Positions 8,501-14,054 of a DNA stretch of 14,942 bases are shown here, piece by piece (position 1 is the first letter of the stretch; each line of letters opens with the position of its first letter). Under the pieces are notes generated by a model, which saw only the letters and a program-made list of their open reading frames with translations, was not told the origin of the DNA and made no database searches. Where the stretch lies: contig DBMR01000086.1 in NCBI GenBank assembly GCA_002298785.1, positions 1 through 14,942 of the forward strand, read 5' to 3'. The position numbers and the translations under genes were made by a program. Source of the stretch: Verrucomicrobia subdivision 3 bacterium UBA693. Lineage in GTDB: Bacteria; Verrucomicrobiota; Verrucomicrobiia; Limisphaerales; UBA8199.

Positions 8501-8926
8501 GCGCAGCAGCGTGACCGCCGCGGCACAGCGCGTAAGCGGCGCGGCATCGTCAAGCGAGCGCAGGGCGGTCTTACTGATCACCGCGTGACTCCAGGAAGGC
8601 AAAAAAGTGCCTTCCGAAAAAGACGACAAGGCCCGGGAGGCCAGACTCTGGACATTGGTGTCTGGGTTTGCCGCCGCTCGCAACAAGGCTAAGAAGGCGG
8701 TTTCCTGGGAAGAGGGGTCCCAAGATTCCAGCGCCAGCATTCCCAACGCCCGCACGGCACCGTCGCGATCGGAAGCAGAGCCGCGTGCCAGCAGATTGGT
8801 GAACTGTTGAGCGAGGCCCAAAGGGGGGCCTTCGCTCGCAAGATCGAATTTCTCCGCACGCCGGCAAGCCTGTGCCAGAACCGCCAAACACAAGGCGCAA
8901 AGCAAACTGCTTGGAATACATTTCAT
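2570..8926 (-). CDS. Giant HEAT-repeat/TPR lipoprotein with C-terminal beta-sandwich-like domain
   Basis: A 2118-residue protein, by far the largest gene here. It begins with a lipoprotein signal (MKCIPSSLLCALCLAVLAQAC, probable lipidated Cys21), so it should be anchored outside the cytoplasm. Residues about 35-1160 are HEAT/armadillo-like repeats with recurrent 'D.D..VR..A...L' patterns: PLVLPALIKALDDPDLQVRL near 355, VDPEMNVRQNMASALASL near 864, GHPDESVRIAALQAFG near 1070. Residues about 1200-1930 are TPRs, such as LGELHLAFDQPNEAVGAFQK near 1208 and NYLAWAYLQNRVLPAEAL near 1819. Residues about 1950-2118 are beta-rich (WRFLGPFANEGG, LRLGSDDQAKLWLNG, LRQGANQLLVKV), the pattern of galactose-binding/PA14-like sandwich domains. 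Its ATG lies 10 bp after the kinase stop, with AGAGG only one base upstream, so translational coupling is likely. No catalytic motif is seen. A sensor, scaffold or complex-assembly role is inferred. Confidence 0.9.
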   Translation of the reverse strand: MKCIPSSLLCALCLAVLAQACRRAEKFDLASEGPPLGLAQQFTNLLARGSASDRDGAVRALGMLALESWDPSSQETAFLALLRAAANPDTNVQSLASRALSSFSEGTFLPSWSHAVISKTALRSLDDAAPLTRCAAAVTLLRFDRRQKVAINTLLSLLEHSETALRLQAGNALVEESARDGALNSVLLTRLRTLVNATNQGVRLDAVVLLWHLACQQSTLSAARVDAEEAIGNLLRSADVTDRRKASSLLLNSGRPITLPLQEAIAAGLSDSDPEVAVTMAFLANQSDYYRSPRPAPEPGTLVVLARALEHPNPQVRLAAVTPMSAIPWWVTQKRTEKLRSDGGVQIQIENSSADPLVLPALIKALDDPDLQVRLKAASTVSGLSELRESAQARLWQIVMAGLASGNPHLQQPALWLSSGLKDPPPEIGALIRAALTHTNSLVRRSALYYAGIPNQRRFRGDLKEWSSRCEDPDPSMRMDAGEYLAILAQEQGRDTNAPWSALPAGVMRLVGDPFPQVSTVGLAILYHVAAAANQTPVTLGARNYLQQMAAGTNACLKLRLGRYFLFPQWLPQQIAGFGSAPEKEQVLQILARASEPIVRRNAAVALNYLGFALPSVLYLDPDQEVARAVSWRTRRPTDSPVAAEDYDTLLRLLRDADPAKRRKAAANLAGNYQARQKGDVAAEAVQVLLETYTNAAPYELGTVNRVLVSLIPYTQSSPLYDQVLDFAVRTLTGDNSASQVGLWGLMSDLLRRSAQSPKTNTLLTLAPVALRQAHNPDAAVRIPVIQVLPTLQGALEAGGTTYKAMARESRIVLVEALSDREPAIAISAAVPFLETPFRRYPITDRIASDAELIAAAVSGLESRLVDPEMNVRQNMASALASLAARQSDLARVEKALASWQGLFAYPERVRSFLSGSSTPGSPALSQLELPSGIDVLQFVALRTPNPAIRQSAVRTLARLLEALSVQDDVARSMLDNLYNSTSNLRNAAGELEPLRDPLLKLVNCTNAILSQVAGKLLGRINPAGDAPSAGLVARAHSTDPAQRRSAMLELADPTKSSSEQFRVAARQLAVELVGHPDESVRIAALQAFGANILPDQNADRSAQLDLEPLVKALDDASQVVQETAFRVLSERLYVIPEANLAQLAPPMLKRMMTVREPERLYCQYNFGKLPSQLEDQSARERILLDTQERINNADNDNARANWLRVLGELHLAFDQPNEAVGAFQKAVRLAPNLAETLRPNSDKALQTADRFKEAALEPAPRPDYFEVQSRLQALAREQDVTRLVQVANRALDGYLPAYGGSRAGRGWGEHDQVIREVTRLLVSLRKYDALDEFLNGALKRYPTSPFAWLGRAQLRLAQDRKDEALALLEQEMAQHPWNYDALKELEQVCRQLKLFDRYEAILRGLVDQHPGEQPLCAPLVQIYVASGRTNEAQKVVEAFRTASAVADRQAGELRVGGNADAGWRYSALAGLLGMVGDLDGAIVAQRKALESQGGDRTSDQQRLAELYRQAGRTNELARLETSDPAVRLLSLQQQIQSEVESGRTDAALATARRILALDLEEAQKRQARDGLVDAFGNQQERLVPLFEEVLKQKPNDAQSMSLLARLHAASKDLKRAMDYAERAHNSAPEDREIHYLLAKTCYDAGQYSKTLELLTDAFRRDVKLQPPGWTLLAQPYPALSNTNLLQDLLVLLKKSLAKSSANQPADSLRSLAFVERLLGQHEQAAEHMRKLLMDSRGESSYDRPFVVQEYRLLGKLDEAIELCRQPTAQRSQYPSRQSDLCRLYQLKGMTNEAVAAFQAQHAAWLERLKSGQADAGAYNYLAWAYLQNRVLPAEALDLARKALALAPNDINIGDTLAWALMRNGEFPEALRRFVSALTLRPVKAIAKESAWNALFELAQTSLPETVWTPSMNQLEGTLRGESADLARLNLVRSRFHAQRGETAKADACRRASGYPKESAWRFLGPFANEGGAGFAHEFIPEGQAQVDLEAAYPTSVGPLRWKNLADEVSGGVVYLHALYPGLDWAVVYLALTIESDRVQQVQLRLGSDDQAKLWLNGTLVFGNPEGRPLVRDQNIVPVELRQGANQLLVKVCNERGDWAFTLRVAAPGGAPPTGVNF

Positions 8927-8936
8927 ACCTCTAGAG

Positions 8937-11261
8937 TTAGTCTTCGATCATGAGCCGGGCCTCGCGGAGCAGGGCCTGAGTCTGCAGCCACTCCACCCAG
9001 TCGAGACCCAACAAGCCATCCTCCACCTTGGGAAGCTTCGATCCGATGATCTTAATCGCCCGGGCCAGGTTTGTTTTCGCGGCCGGAATTTGCTTGAGCT
9101 GGTATTGACTCATGCCGAGCAGCAATCGCATCTGGGCTTCGCGCCCGGCTGGATGAGTGTCCAAACTCATACTTTCGAACTGCTCGGTGGCCACAGCGAA
9201 GCGACCGATGCGAAACCCGACCAAGCCTTTGGCCAGGCCGAAATAACCACTGGCCCAGTGGTTTGACGTATTGGTCAGGACACTGTCCGCCAGCGCAGCC
9301 AACCGGACGACATTCGTGCCGGTATCGGGCAGGAGCAGGCAATCCCGGATCAACGCCTGCGCAAGCACCGGATCTGTGGTCCTGCCGAATCTTTCCAGTA
9401 ACAACGCACAATGGCGACGATAAGCGGGTTCGTCGCTCGTATGCACGAGCAAGGCCGCCAGCGCGTGACCGGCGTCCGCATCGCCGGGGCTGATCTCCAC
9501 CAAGCGGGCATATTCGCCCGCCGCGATTCGCCACTGCCCAAGGCGGGCGGCGGCCAACCCGCGTTCCGTCAGCAACTCCAGGATTTGACTGCGGGTGCGG
9601 CTCTGCGGCAGGGCACGATTCAAAAGTGCTTCAAGGTCTCCATACAACCCCTGTGACAACTGCTGGTTCAGCACTTTCAAATCGGATTCCCCTGAGCGTC
9701 TGAGTTTCAAGGCGTCCGCGTAGAGCTGAGTGGCTTCGTCCAGCCGGCCCCGATCTCGAACGATAGCGGCGAGGTTTTCCAAAGCGGTGGCAACCTGGGG
9801 ATGCTGGTTGCCCAGTTCCCGACGCCAGAGTGCCAGGGCCTCGCGCTGCAAAGACCCAGCTTCGTCCAACCGGCCCTCGCTCCAGCAGAGCAGTGCGCGG
9901 GCGCTCAGTTCGCTGGTCTGCGCCTTCTGGCGCAAATCACGTTCGACCTGCTCCGCTGCCACCGCCCGCCGGCGCGCCTCACGTTCCTTGAAAAACAGCC
10001 AGGTAGAAACCCCCAGGCCAAGCAGCAGTGCCAGGGCCACGCCCGCGCCGGCGGCGAAGGCGAGTTTGTTCCTGCGCACCAGCTTCTGGAAGCGGTAGAG
10101 CGCGCCCGGCGGACGGGCCGCAATCGGTTGATTGTCCAGGAAGCTCCGCAAGTCGGACCGAAGCGCGTCTGCCGTATCATACCGCCGGGTACGATCCTTC
10201 TCCAGGCACCGCATCACCACCCAATCCAAGTCGCCTCGCACCAGGCGGTGCAGTGCCCTTGGCTCCGTCTGCCTTCGCAGGGCCACCTCCGTTACTGCTT
10301 CGCCCAGGCTCTGCAGGCGCGTCGATGGTTTCGGCGGTTCGGTCTCCCGAATCATGCGCCGGATCTCGTCCAGCGCCGACTTGCGTAACATCTCCAGATC
10401 GAACGGCGTGTGCCCCGTCAGCAGTTCGTAGAGCAGCACCCCCAGCGAATACACGTCGCTGCGCGTGTCCACGTCCAGGCTGGCGAGGCCTGCCTGCTCC
10501 GGGCTCATGTAAGCCGGCGTGCCGATCCATTGCTGGAAACGGGTAAACAGCGTCTTCTCCGTCAACCGCGCCTGCGTCGCCTTCGCCACCCCGAAATCAA
10601 TCACCTTGGGCACCGGTTGATCGTCCTTCACGGTGACCAGCACGTTCGACGGCTTGAGATCGCGGTGGATGATACCCTTTTGGTGCGCGTGCTGAACGGC
10701 CAGGCACACCTGCATGAACAACTCCAACCGTTCGCGCGTGGTGAGGTTGCGCTCATCGCAGAACTGAGTGATCGGAATGCCCCTGACCAGTTCCATCACG
10801 AAATAAGGCCGGCCCGTCTCGGTAGCTCCACCATCGAAAACGCTGGCGATGTTGGGATGATCCATCATCGCCAGGGCCTGCCGCTCCGCTTCGAACCGCG
10901 CCACCACCTCCTTGGTGTCCATCCCCAGTTTGATGATCTTCAAGGCCACCCGGCGCCGCACTGGTGCCTCCTGCTCTGCCATCCACACCACGCCGAAGCC
11001 GCCCTCGCCAATCTGCTCCAGCAGTTTGTAGCGACCGATCAGCATGCCGGATTGTTCCCCGCTCGCATCTGATTTGGGGAGTTGGACGCTCTGGCCCAGA
11101 AACGTCCCGGCCTGGGCGTAAGCCAGCAGGAGCGACTCCACCTCCCGGCGCAGTCCAGGATCGCCTCGGCAGGCATCACCCAGAAGCGCCTCCCGGGCGC
11201 CCGGGGTTCCCGCTTCCCGCGCCCTCGAGAAAAGCTCTTTTATGAGTTCTTCGCGCGTCAT
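8937..11261 (-). CDS. Transmembrane Hanks-type Ser/Thr protein kinase with C-terminal TPRs
   Basis: A 774-residue eukaryotic-like kinase that appears catalytically intact. Residues 1-70 form a helical domain (REELIKELFSRAREAG...LRREVESLL) typical of kinases partnered with ECF sigma factors in Planctomycetes and Verrucomicrobia. The catalytic domain spans about 78-375: Gly-rich loop GEGGFG (85-90), ATP-binding Lys108 (VALKII), alpha-C Glu126, HRDLKPSN (199-206, catalytic Asp201), DFG (222-224) and GTPAYMSPEQ (247-256). An insert between DFG and GTPAY (LTEKTLFTRFQQW) is typical of this clade. One membrane helix lies at about 400-424, followed by a charged coiled region and TPR-like repeats (LDEAGSLQREALALWR, LDEATQLYADALKLRR; about 455-522 and further on). 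TPRs are thus probably extracytoplasmic. It heads the transcription unit with the giant lipoprotein and is divergent from the sigma gene. Only a weak GAAG precedes the ATG. Confidence 0.95.
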   Translation of the reverse strand: MTREELIKELFSRAREAGTPGAREALLGDACRGDPGLRREVESLLLAYAQAGTFLGQSVQLPKSDASGEQSGMLIGRYKLLEQIGEGGFGVVWMAEQEAPVRRRVALKIIKLGMDTKEVVARFEAERQALAMMDHPNIASVFDGGATETGRPYFVMELVRGIPITQFCDERNLTTRERLELFMQVCLAVQHAHQKGIIHRDLKPSNVLVTVKDDQPVPKVIDFGVAKATQARLTEKTLFTRFQQWIGTPAYMSPEQAGLASLDVDTRSDVYSLGVLLYELLTGHTPFDLEMLRKSALDEIRRMIRETEPPKPSTRLQSLGEAVTEVALRRQTEPRALHRLVRGDLDWVVMRCLEKDRTRRYDTADALRSDLRSFLDNQPIAARPPGALYRFQKLVRRNKLAFAAGAGVALALLLGLGVSTWLFFKEREARRRAVAAEQVERDLRQKAQTSELSARALLCWSEGRLDEAGSLQREALALWRRELGNQHPQVATALENLAAIVRDRGRLDEATQLYADALKLRRSGESDLKVLNQQLSQGLYGDLEALLNRALPQSRTRSQILELLTERGLAAARLGQWRIAAGEYARLVEISPGDADAGHALAALLVHTSDEPAYRRHCALLLERFGRTTDPVLAQALIRDCLLLPDTGTNVVRLAALADSVLTNTSNHWASGYFGLAKGLVGFRIGRFAVATEQFESMSLDTHPAGREAQMRLLLGMSQYQLKQIPAAKTNLARAIKIIGSKLPKVEDGLLGLDWVEWLQTQALLREARLMIED

Positions 11262-11558
11262 GACATCAACTTCAGCCCAGCCCCGCCGGCCCCACCGACA
11301 GTAGGGCTCTCGTTCTTATGCGGCATTCCCAGCAAAATCCCTTCAGTCATTCTGCGGTTATTTTTGCCCGAGTTGAGCTTTGCGTTCACGATGTTGCTCA
11401 ACATGGAGCTTGCCCGCTGCTACAGGAGGTTTCGTAAGCCTTAATCTGGTGCATTTTGGCTTTCGCTGTCCATGGAAAAGGCGAAAAAGGAACTCCCAAC
11501 CGCCTGTCGGCTGCCAAATTGGCTTCCCTCGGACACGCCCGACAGGTAAAAGCGGAGG
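11262..11558. promoter_or_regulatory. Divergent kinase/sigma intergenic control region
   Basis: A 297-bp spacer between the minus-strand kinase gene and the plus-strand sigma gene. It must hold both promoters, unless longer transcripts read through. No clear housekeeping -35/-10 pair is visible on either strand. Several ORFs cross it but lack family resemblance and are shadows. The right third contains nested inverted repeats described separately. Confidence 0.45.
11503..11546 (+). promoter_or_regulatory. Nested inverted repeats just upstream of the sigma factor start
   Basis: An outer perfect 8-bp inverted repeat, CCTGTCGG (11503-11510) and CCGACAGG (11539-11546), flanks an inner near-palindrome GCCAA-A-TTGGC (11513-11523). 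The outer right arm ends 12 bases before the GTG start and includes the only correctly spaced purine-rich ACAGG element. A folded transcript could hide the ribosome site, or the DNA could be an operator for autoregulation. Structure is read directly; role is inferred. Confidence 0.4.
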
Positions 11559-12125
11559 GTGGATATCACTCGTATCCTGGAAGCGATGCGGCGGGGGGAA
11601 CCTCAGGCACCGGAGCAGCTCTTGGCCGAGGTTTACCAGGAGTTGCGAAAGTTGGCCGCTCACAAGATGGCCGGCGAAGCCCCCGGCCACACCCTCCAAG
11701 CCACTGCCCTGGTTCATGAAGCCTGGTTGCGTTTGGGCGGAGAAAATATCGAGCACTTGCAGAACCGTGCCCATTTCTTTGCGGCGGTCGGAGAGGCGAT
11801 GCGGCGCATCCTGGTGGAAAACGCTCGGCGGAAGAAGCGGCTCAAACGAGGTGGGGATCAGCAGCGGGTGGACTTGGAGGCAATCCAGCTTCCCGCACCC
11901 ATGCCGGATGAACAACTGCTAGCCCTCGATGAAGCCCTGAGCCGCCTGGGCGAAACCGACGCGCGCGCCACTGAGATGGTTAAGCTCCATTATTTCGTTG
12001 GGCTGACTCAGGAGCAGGTGGCCACAGAACTGGACGTATCTATCAGTACGGTCGAGCGGAACCTGGCTTACGGGAAGGCCTGGTTGTTCCGGGAAATGCG
12101 GAAAGATCACATGCCGCCAGCGTAG
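11559..12125 (+). CDS. ECF-type RNA polymerase sigma factor of the kinase-associated family
   Basis: A 188-residue sigma factor of the type annotated as 'ECF subfamily, Rhodopirellula/Verrucomicrobia type' (TIGR02999-like). Region 2 covers about residues 1-95 (ITRILEAMRRGEPQAPEQLL, VYQELRKLAAHKMAGE, HTLQATALVHEAWLRL, FFAAVGEAMRRILVENARRK). A short linker follows, then region 4 (about 118-180) with helix-turn-helix LTQEQVATELDVSISTVERN (149-168). The GTG start is chosen because TAA lies in frame four codons upstream, and because the family's N-terminus matches from 'DITRILEAM'; the ATG at 11586 would lose this. GGAGG directly abuts the GTG, which is unusually close. The canonical DAED acidic motif of region 2.2 is absent: Gln47-Ala-Thr49-Ala occupies its place. 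No anti-sigma gene is adjacent; the divergent kinase is the probable regulator. Confidence 0.93.
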   Translation: MDITRILEAMRRGEPQAPEQLLAEVYQELRKLAAHKMAGEAPGHTLQATALVHEAWLRLGGENIEHLQNRAHFFAAVGEAMRRILVENARRKKRLKRGGDQQRVDLEAIQLPAPMPDEQLLALDEALSRLGETDARATEMVKLHYFVGLTQEQVATELDVSISTVERNLAYGKAWLFREMRKDHMPPA

Positions 12126-13474
12126 TCTCCAGGAAGATACATTAAGGAACCGATACCTTCGCCTGGTGCTGTAACCCCAGTCCTCACACCTTGGCCCCCG
12201 CTGCATGTTCCGACGGCGGTCTTAAGGGTGGAACTGATGACTTCGGCCGCGATTTCTTCCTGAGCGAGGCGAATCAGCCGCGCACACTCCATGGGACATT
12301 CCAGGTTAGGCGCGTGTTTGCAGTCCGGCATTACGGTGAGCTGGGCGTTGGGCAGTTGTTTCTCAAGCATATAGCCCATCATGACCGGCAAAGTCTGATC
12401 GCACTTGCCCCACAGGATGCGAACGGGCAGGTCTACGTTTTTGTATTCGCGTTCCAAACGGATCATCTCGTCAAACCTGGGCTGGTGCGTTCGGGTATCG
12501 AACGGGAGCGCCTCCAGCAGCATGGCCTGGAAGGCCCGGCGAGTGCTTGGATTAGTGAGTATTTCCACAGCGTGGTCCACCTCTTCTCGTGAAAGGCAGT
12601 GGGAGGAGTAGAAGCCGCCCGCGAGGAATTGCGCGACTTTCTCCCGGACCACCCCCAAGCCCTGCCCGATGTCGATCTTCAGCCCGGAAATTTCCGCACG
12701 GCCGATGAGTTCCGGACTCACCTGGCTCATGAACACGTTGCACGGGGCCAGCAAGACCAATCCGTCAATTCGCTCCAGCACTTCGCGGTAGCGGAGTCGC
12801 AGATCCTCGCCCGCAAACGCTCTCAGCACAACCAAACCTCCCATCGAATGAGCTAGAACTTGGAAGTGAGCCGGAGTCTTCGACTTATCCAGAAGAGCGG
12901 CAATCGCCTGTAGTTCGCGGTCCGCCATTGCCTCAGGGCTGTAACCACCTTTGCCAATCATTTTGGGGTCAGGCGCGTCGCTTTCACCACAACCCGGGGG
13001 ATCGATTAGCCAAAAATCGTAATCCGCCCCGAGCACGCCGACGACAAAGCGATATTCCCGGTGGTCTGCCATCACACCGGGAACACAAATCAGCACGTTT
13101 TCGTGACTGCCGGTACCGATGAGATGTACCGCGAGCTTGACCTGTTTGCCGTTGTGGGTCGTGGTAACCCTCTCGGTGCGCTTGGGCAGTTGGTCATACG
13201 CACGGATCAGCGGGGCCAGACAGGGAACCTCCGCTTGCGGCAAGAGGGTCGGATACAGGAAGCAGTCTTCTTTGCGGGCCATTAATCTCGCCGCGCCCCG
13301 CGTCTGCTCCTGCCGGTCGGCTGTTCTGCTCTTCCCAGCCGTTTCGCTGACCTCACGATATCTGCGGATCAGGAGTTTTGGATCTGTATTGGTTTTCAGG
13401 ACCGGATCTGGGCAGCCAAGCGCGAGCTGGGCTGCAAACAGAACCCCTGCTCCAATGATCAGCATTTTTCTCAT
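12107..13474 (-). CDS. Lipoprotein-type alpha/beta hydrolase
   Basis: A 455-residue alpha/beta-hydrolase-fold protein. The ATG at 13474 is chosen over an upstream in-frame start (13573) because an AAGGGAAGGG Shine-Dalgarno precedes it and it begins an exported sequence: MRKMLIIGAGVLFAAQLALGC, with Cys21 a plausible lipidation site. About 100 residues of unrecognised sequence precede the fold. The oxyanion region is VPGV (131-134), then IDPPGCGESD (157-166). The nucleophile elbow is AHSMGG with Ser210, the acid is probably Asp359 (WGKCDQTLP), and the base is His387 (DCKHAPNLECP). A helical cap lies at about 250-340. Substrate cannot be inferred; esterase, lipase or C-C hydrolase are all possible. 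The 3' end overlaps the convergent sigma gene by 19 bp. The last 40 or so residues are glycine-rich and look non-conserved. Confidence 0.88.
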   Translation of the reverse strand: MRKMLIIGAGVLFAAQLALGCPDPVLKTNTDPKLLIRRYREVSETAGKSRTADRQEQTRGAARLMARKEDCFLYPTLLPQAEVPCLAPLIRAYDQLPKRTERVTTTHNGKQVKLAVHLIGTGSHENVLICVPGVMADHREYRFVVGVLGADYDFWLIDPPGCGESDAPDPKMIGKGGYSPEAMADRELQAIAALLDKSKTPAHFQVLAHSMGGLVVLRAFAGEDLRLRYREVLERIDGLVLLAPCNVFMSQVSPELIGRAEISGLKIDIGQGLGVVREKVAQFLAGGFYSSHCLSREEVDHAVEILTNPSTRRAFQAMLLEALPFDTRTHQPRFDEMIRLEREYKNVDLPVRILWGKCDQTLPVMMGYMLEKQLPNAQLTVMPDCKHAPNLECPMECARLIRLAQEEIAAEVISSTLKTAVGTCSGGQGVRTGVTAPGEGIGSLMYLPGDYAGGM

Positions 13475-13588
13475 TTCCCTTCCCTTTCGAGGTCGCGGTT
13501 GGTTTTGCGGCCACGGCCGCATTGGATCGATTGCAGGTGCCGCGTCGAACTTGCAGTTCTGCATCAGTATCACTGTCCGCCGACCATA

Positions 13589-13621
13589 CCTGCGTCATCC
13601 GGGATGAATTCCCTTCGCAGG
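13589..13621. promoter_or_regulatory. Nested inverted repeat upstream of the hydrolase gene
   Basis: Perfect 6-bp arms CCTGCG (13589-13594) and CGCAGG (13616-13621) enclose a second pair, GGGA (13601-13604) and TCCC (13610-13613). It lies about 115 bp upstream of the hydrolase start, where an operator could sit. The short arms mean chance is a real possibility. Confidence 0.25.
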
Positions 13622-14007
13622 ATCTGAACATTTATCCGGGGCGCTTGGCATGGATCCGTGCACGTCGATGCGCGAGCTTGGTATTACCTGCGCACGATCA
13701 TCAACTAGCCCGAGAAACCGACATGACAGATCTCCGAAGTCCAATCTGGATTGATGGGAGCAACAGTGGCGCTCCGCGAAGGCGCTGAGATTACCTGCTG
13801 ATAAACAGATCTAGCCACTGGGTACTCAAACCCCCTTTACGACCGATACTGTCTTGCCATTTGCATCGTATTAAGCATGATGCTGTCAGCACTCCATCGG
13901 ACCCAGAATCTGTTGGGGTTTTCAGACAGCACAAGCAGCACCGTGAAGGCTGGGAAGAAAGCAAACCTCGCTTCCGTTCCAATCGGCATCAATGTTACGA
14001 TCCGGTT

Positions 14008-14024
14008 TAGCGAAGTCCTCGCTA
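14008..14024 (+). promoter_or_regulatory. Hairpin in the likely 5' leader of the LssY-domain gene
   Basis: TAGCGA (14008-14013) and TCGCTA (14019-14024) form a perfect 6-bp stem with a 5-base loop, ending 30 bp before the ATG of the following gene. It could be a leader hairpin or a small operator. There is no T tract, so it is not a terminator. Confidence 0.3.
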
Positions 14025-14054
14025 TCTCGGTGACGAAGCTCTAGCCTATCGATT

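Larger units (their letters stand above)
13475..14054. other. 580-bp non-coding spacer between divergent hydrolase and LssY-domain genes
   Basis: No believable gene is seen. The ORFs crossing it have implausible composition (runs of Ser, Arg and Cys, and no family pattern). The right half is visibly less GC-rich than the neighbouring genes, as expected for a divergent promoter region. Two inverted-repeat structures are listed separately. No confident -35/-10 pair, tRNA or known riboswitch was recognised. Confidence 0.5.

Noticed and set aside
11330..11400. AT-rich stretch as a kinase promoter (minus strand GGGCAAAAATAACC region)
   Set aside because: No -35/-10 pair with sensible spacing could be found; calling a promoter would be guesswork.
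11358..11922. ORFs of 185 (minus) and 180 (plus) codons overlapping the sigma factor gene
   Set aside because: The sigma factor frame has unmistakable region 2 and region 4 motifs. The other frames have no domain pattern and run into the intergenic region.
13522..13982. Short ORFs on both strands in the hydrolase/LssY spacer
   Set aside because: Composition is implausible (Arg, Ser and Cys runs), with no start signals and no recognisable similarity.
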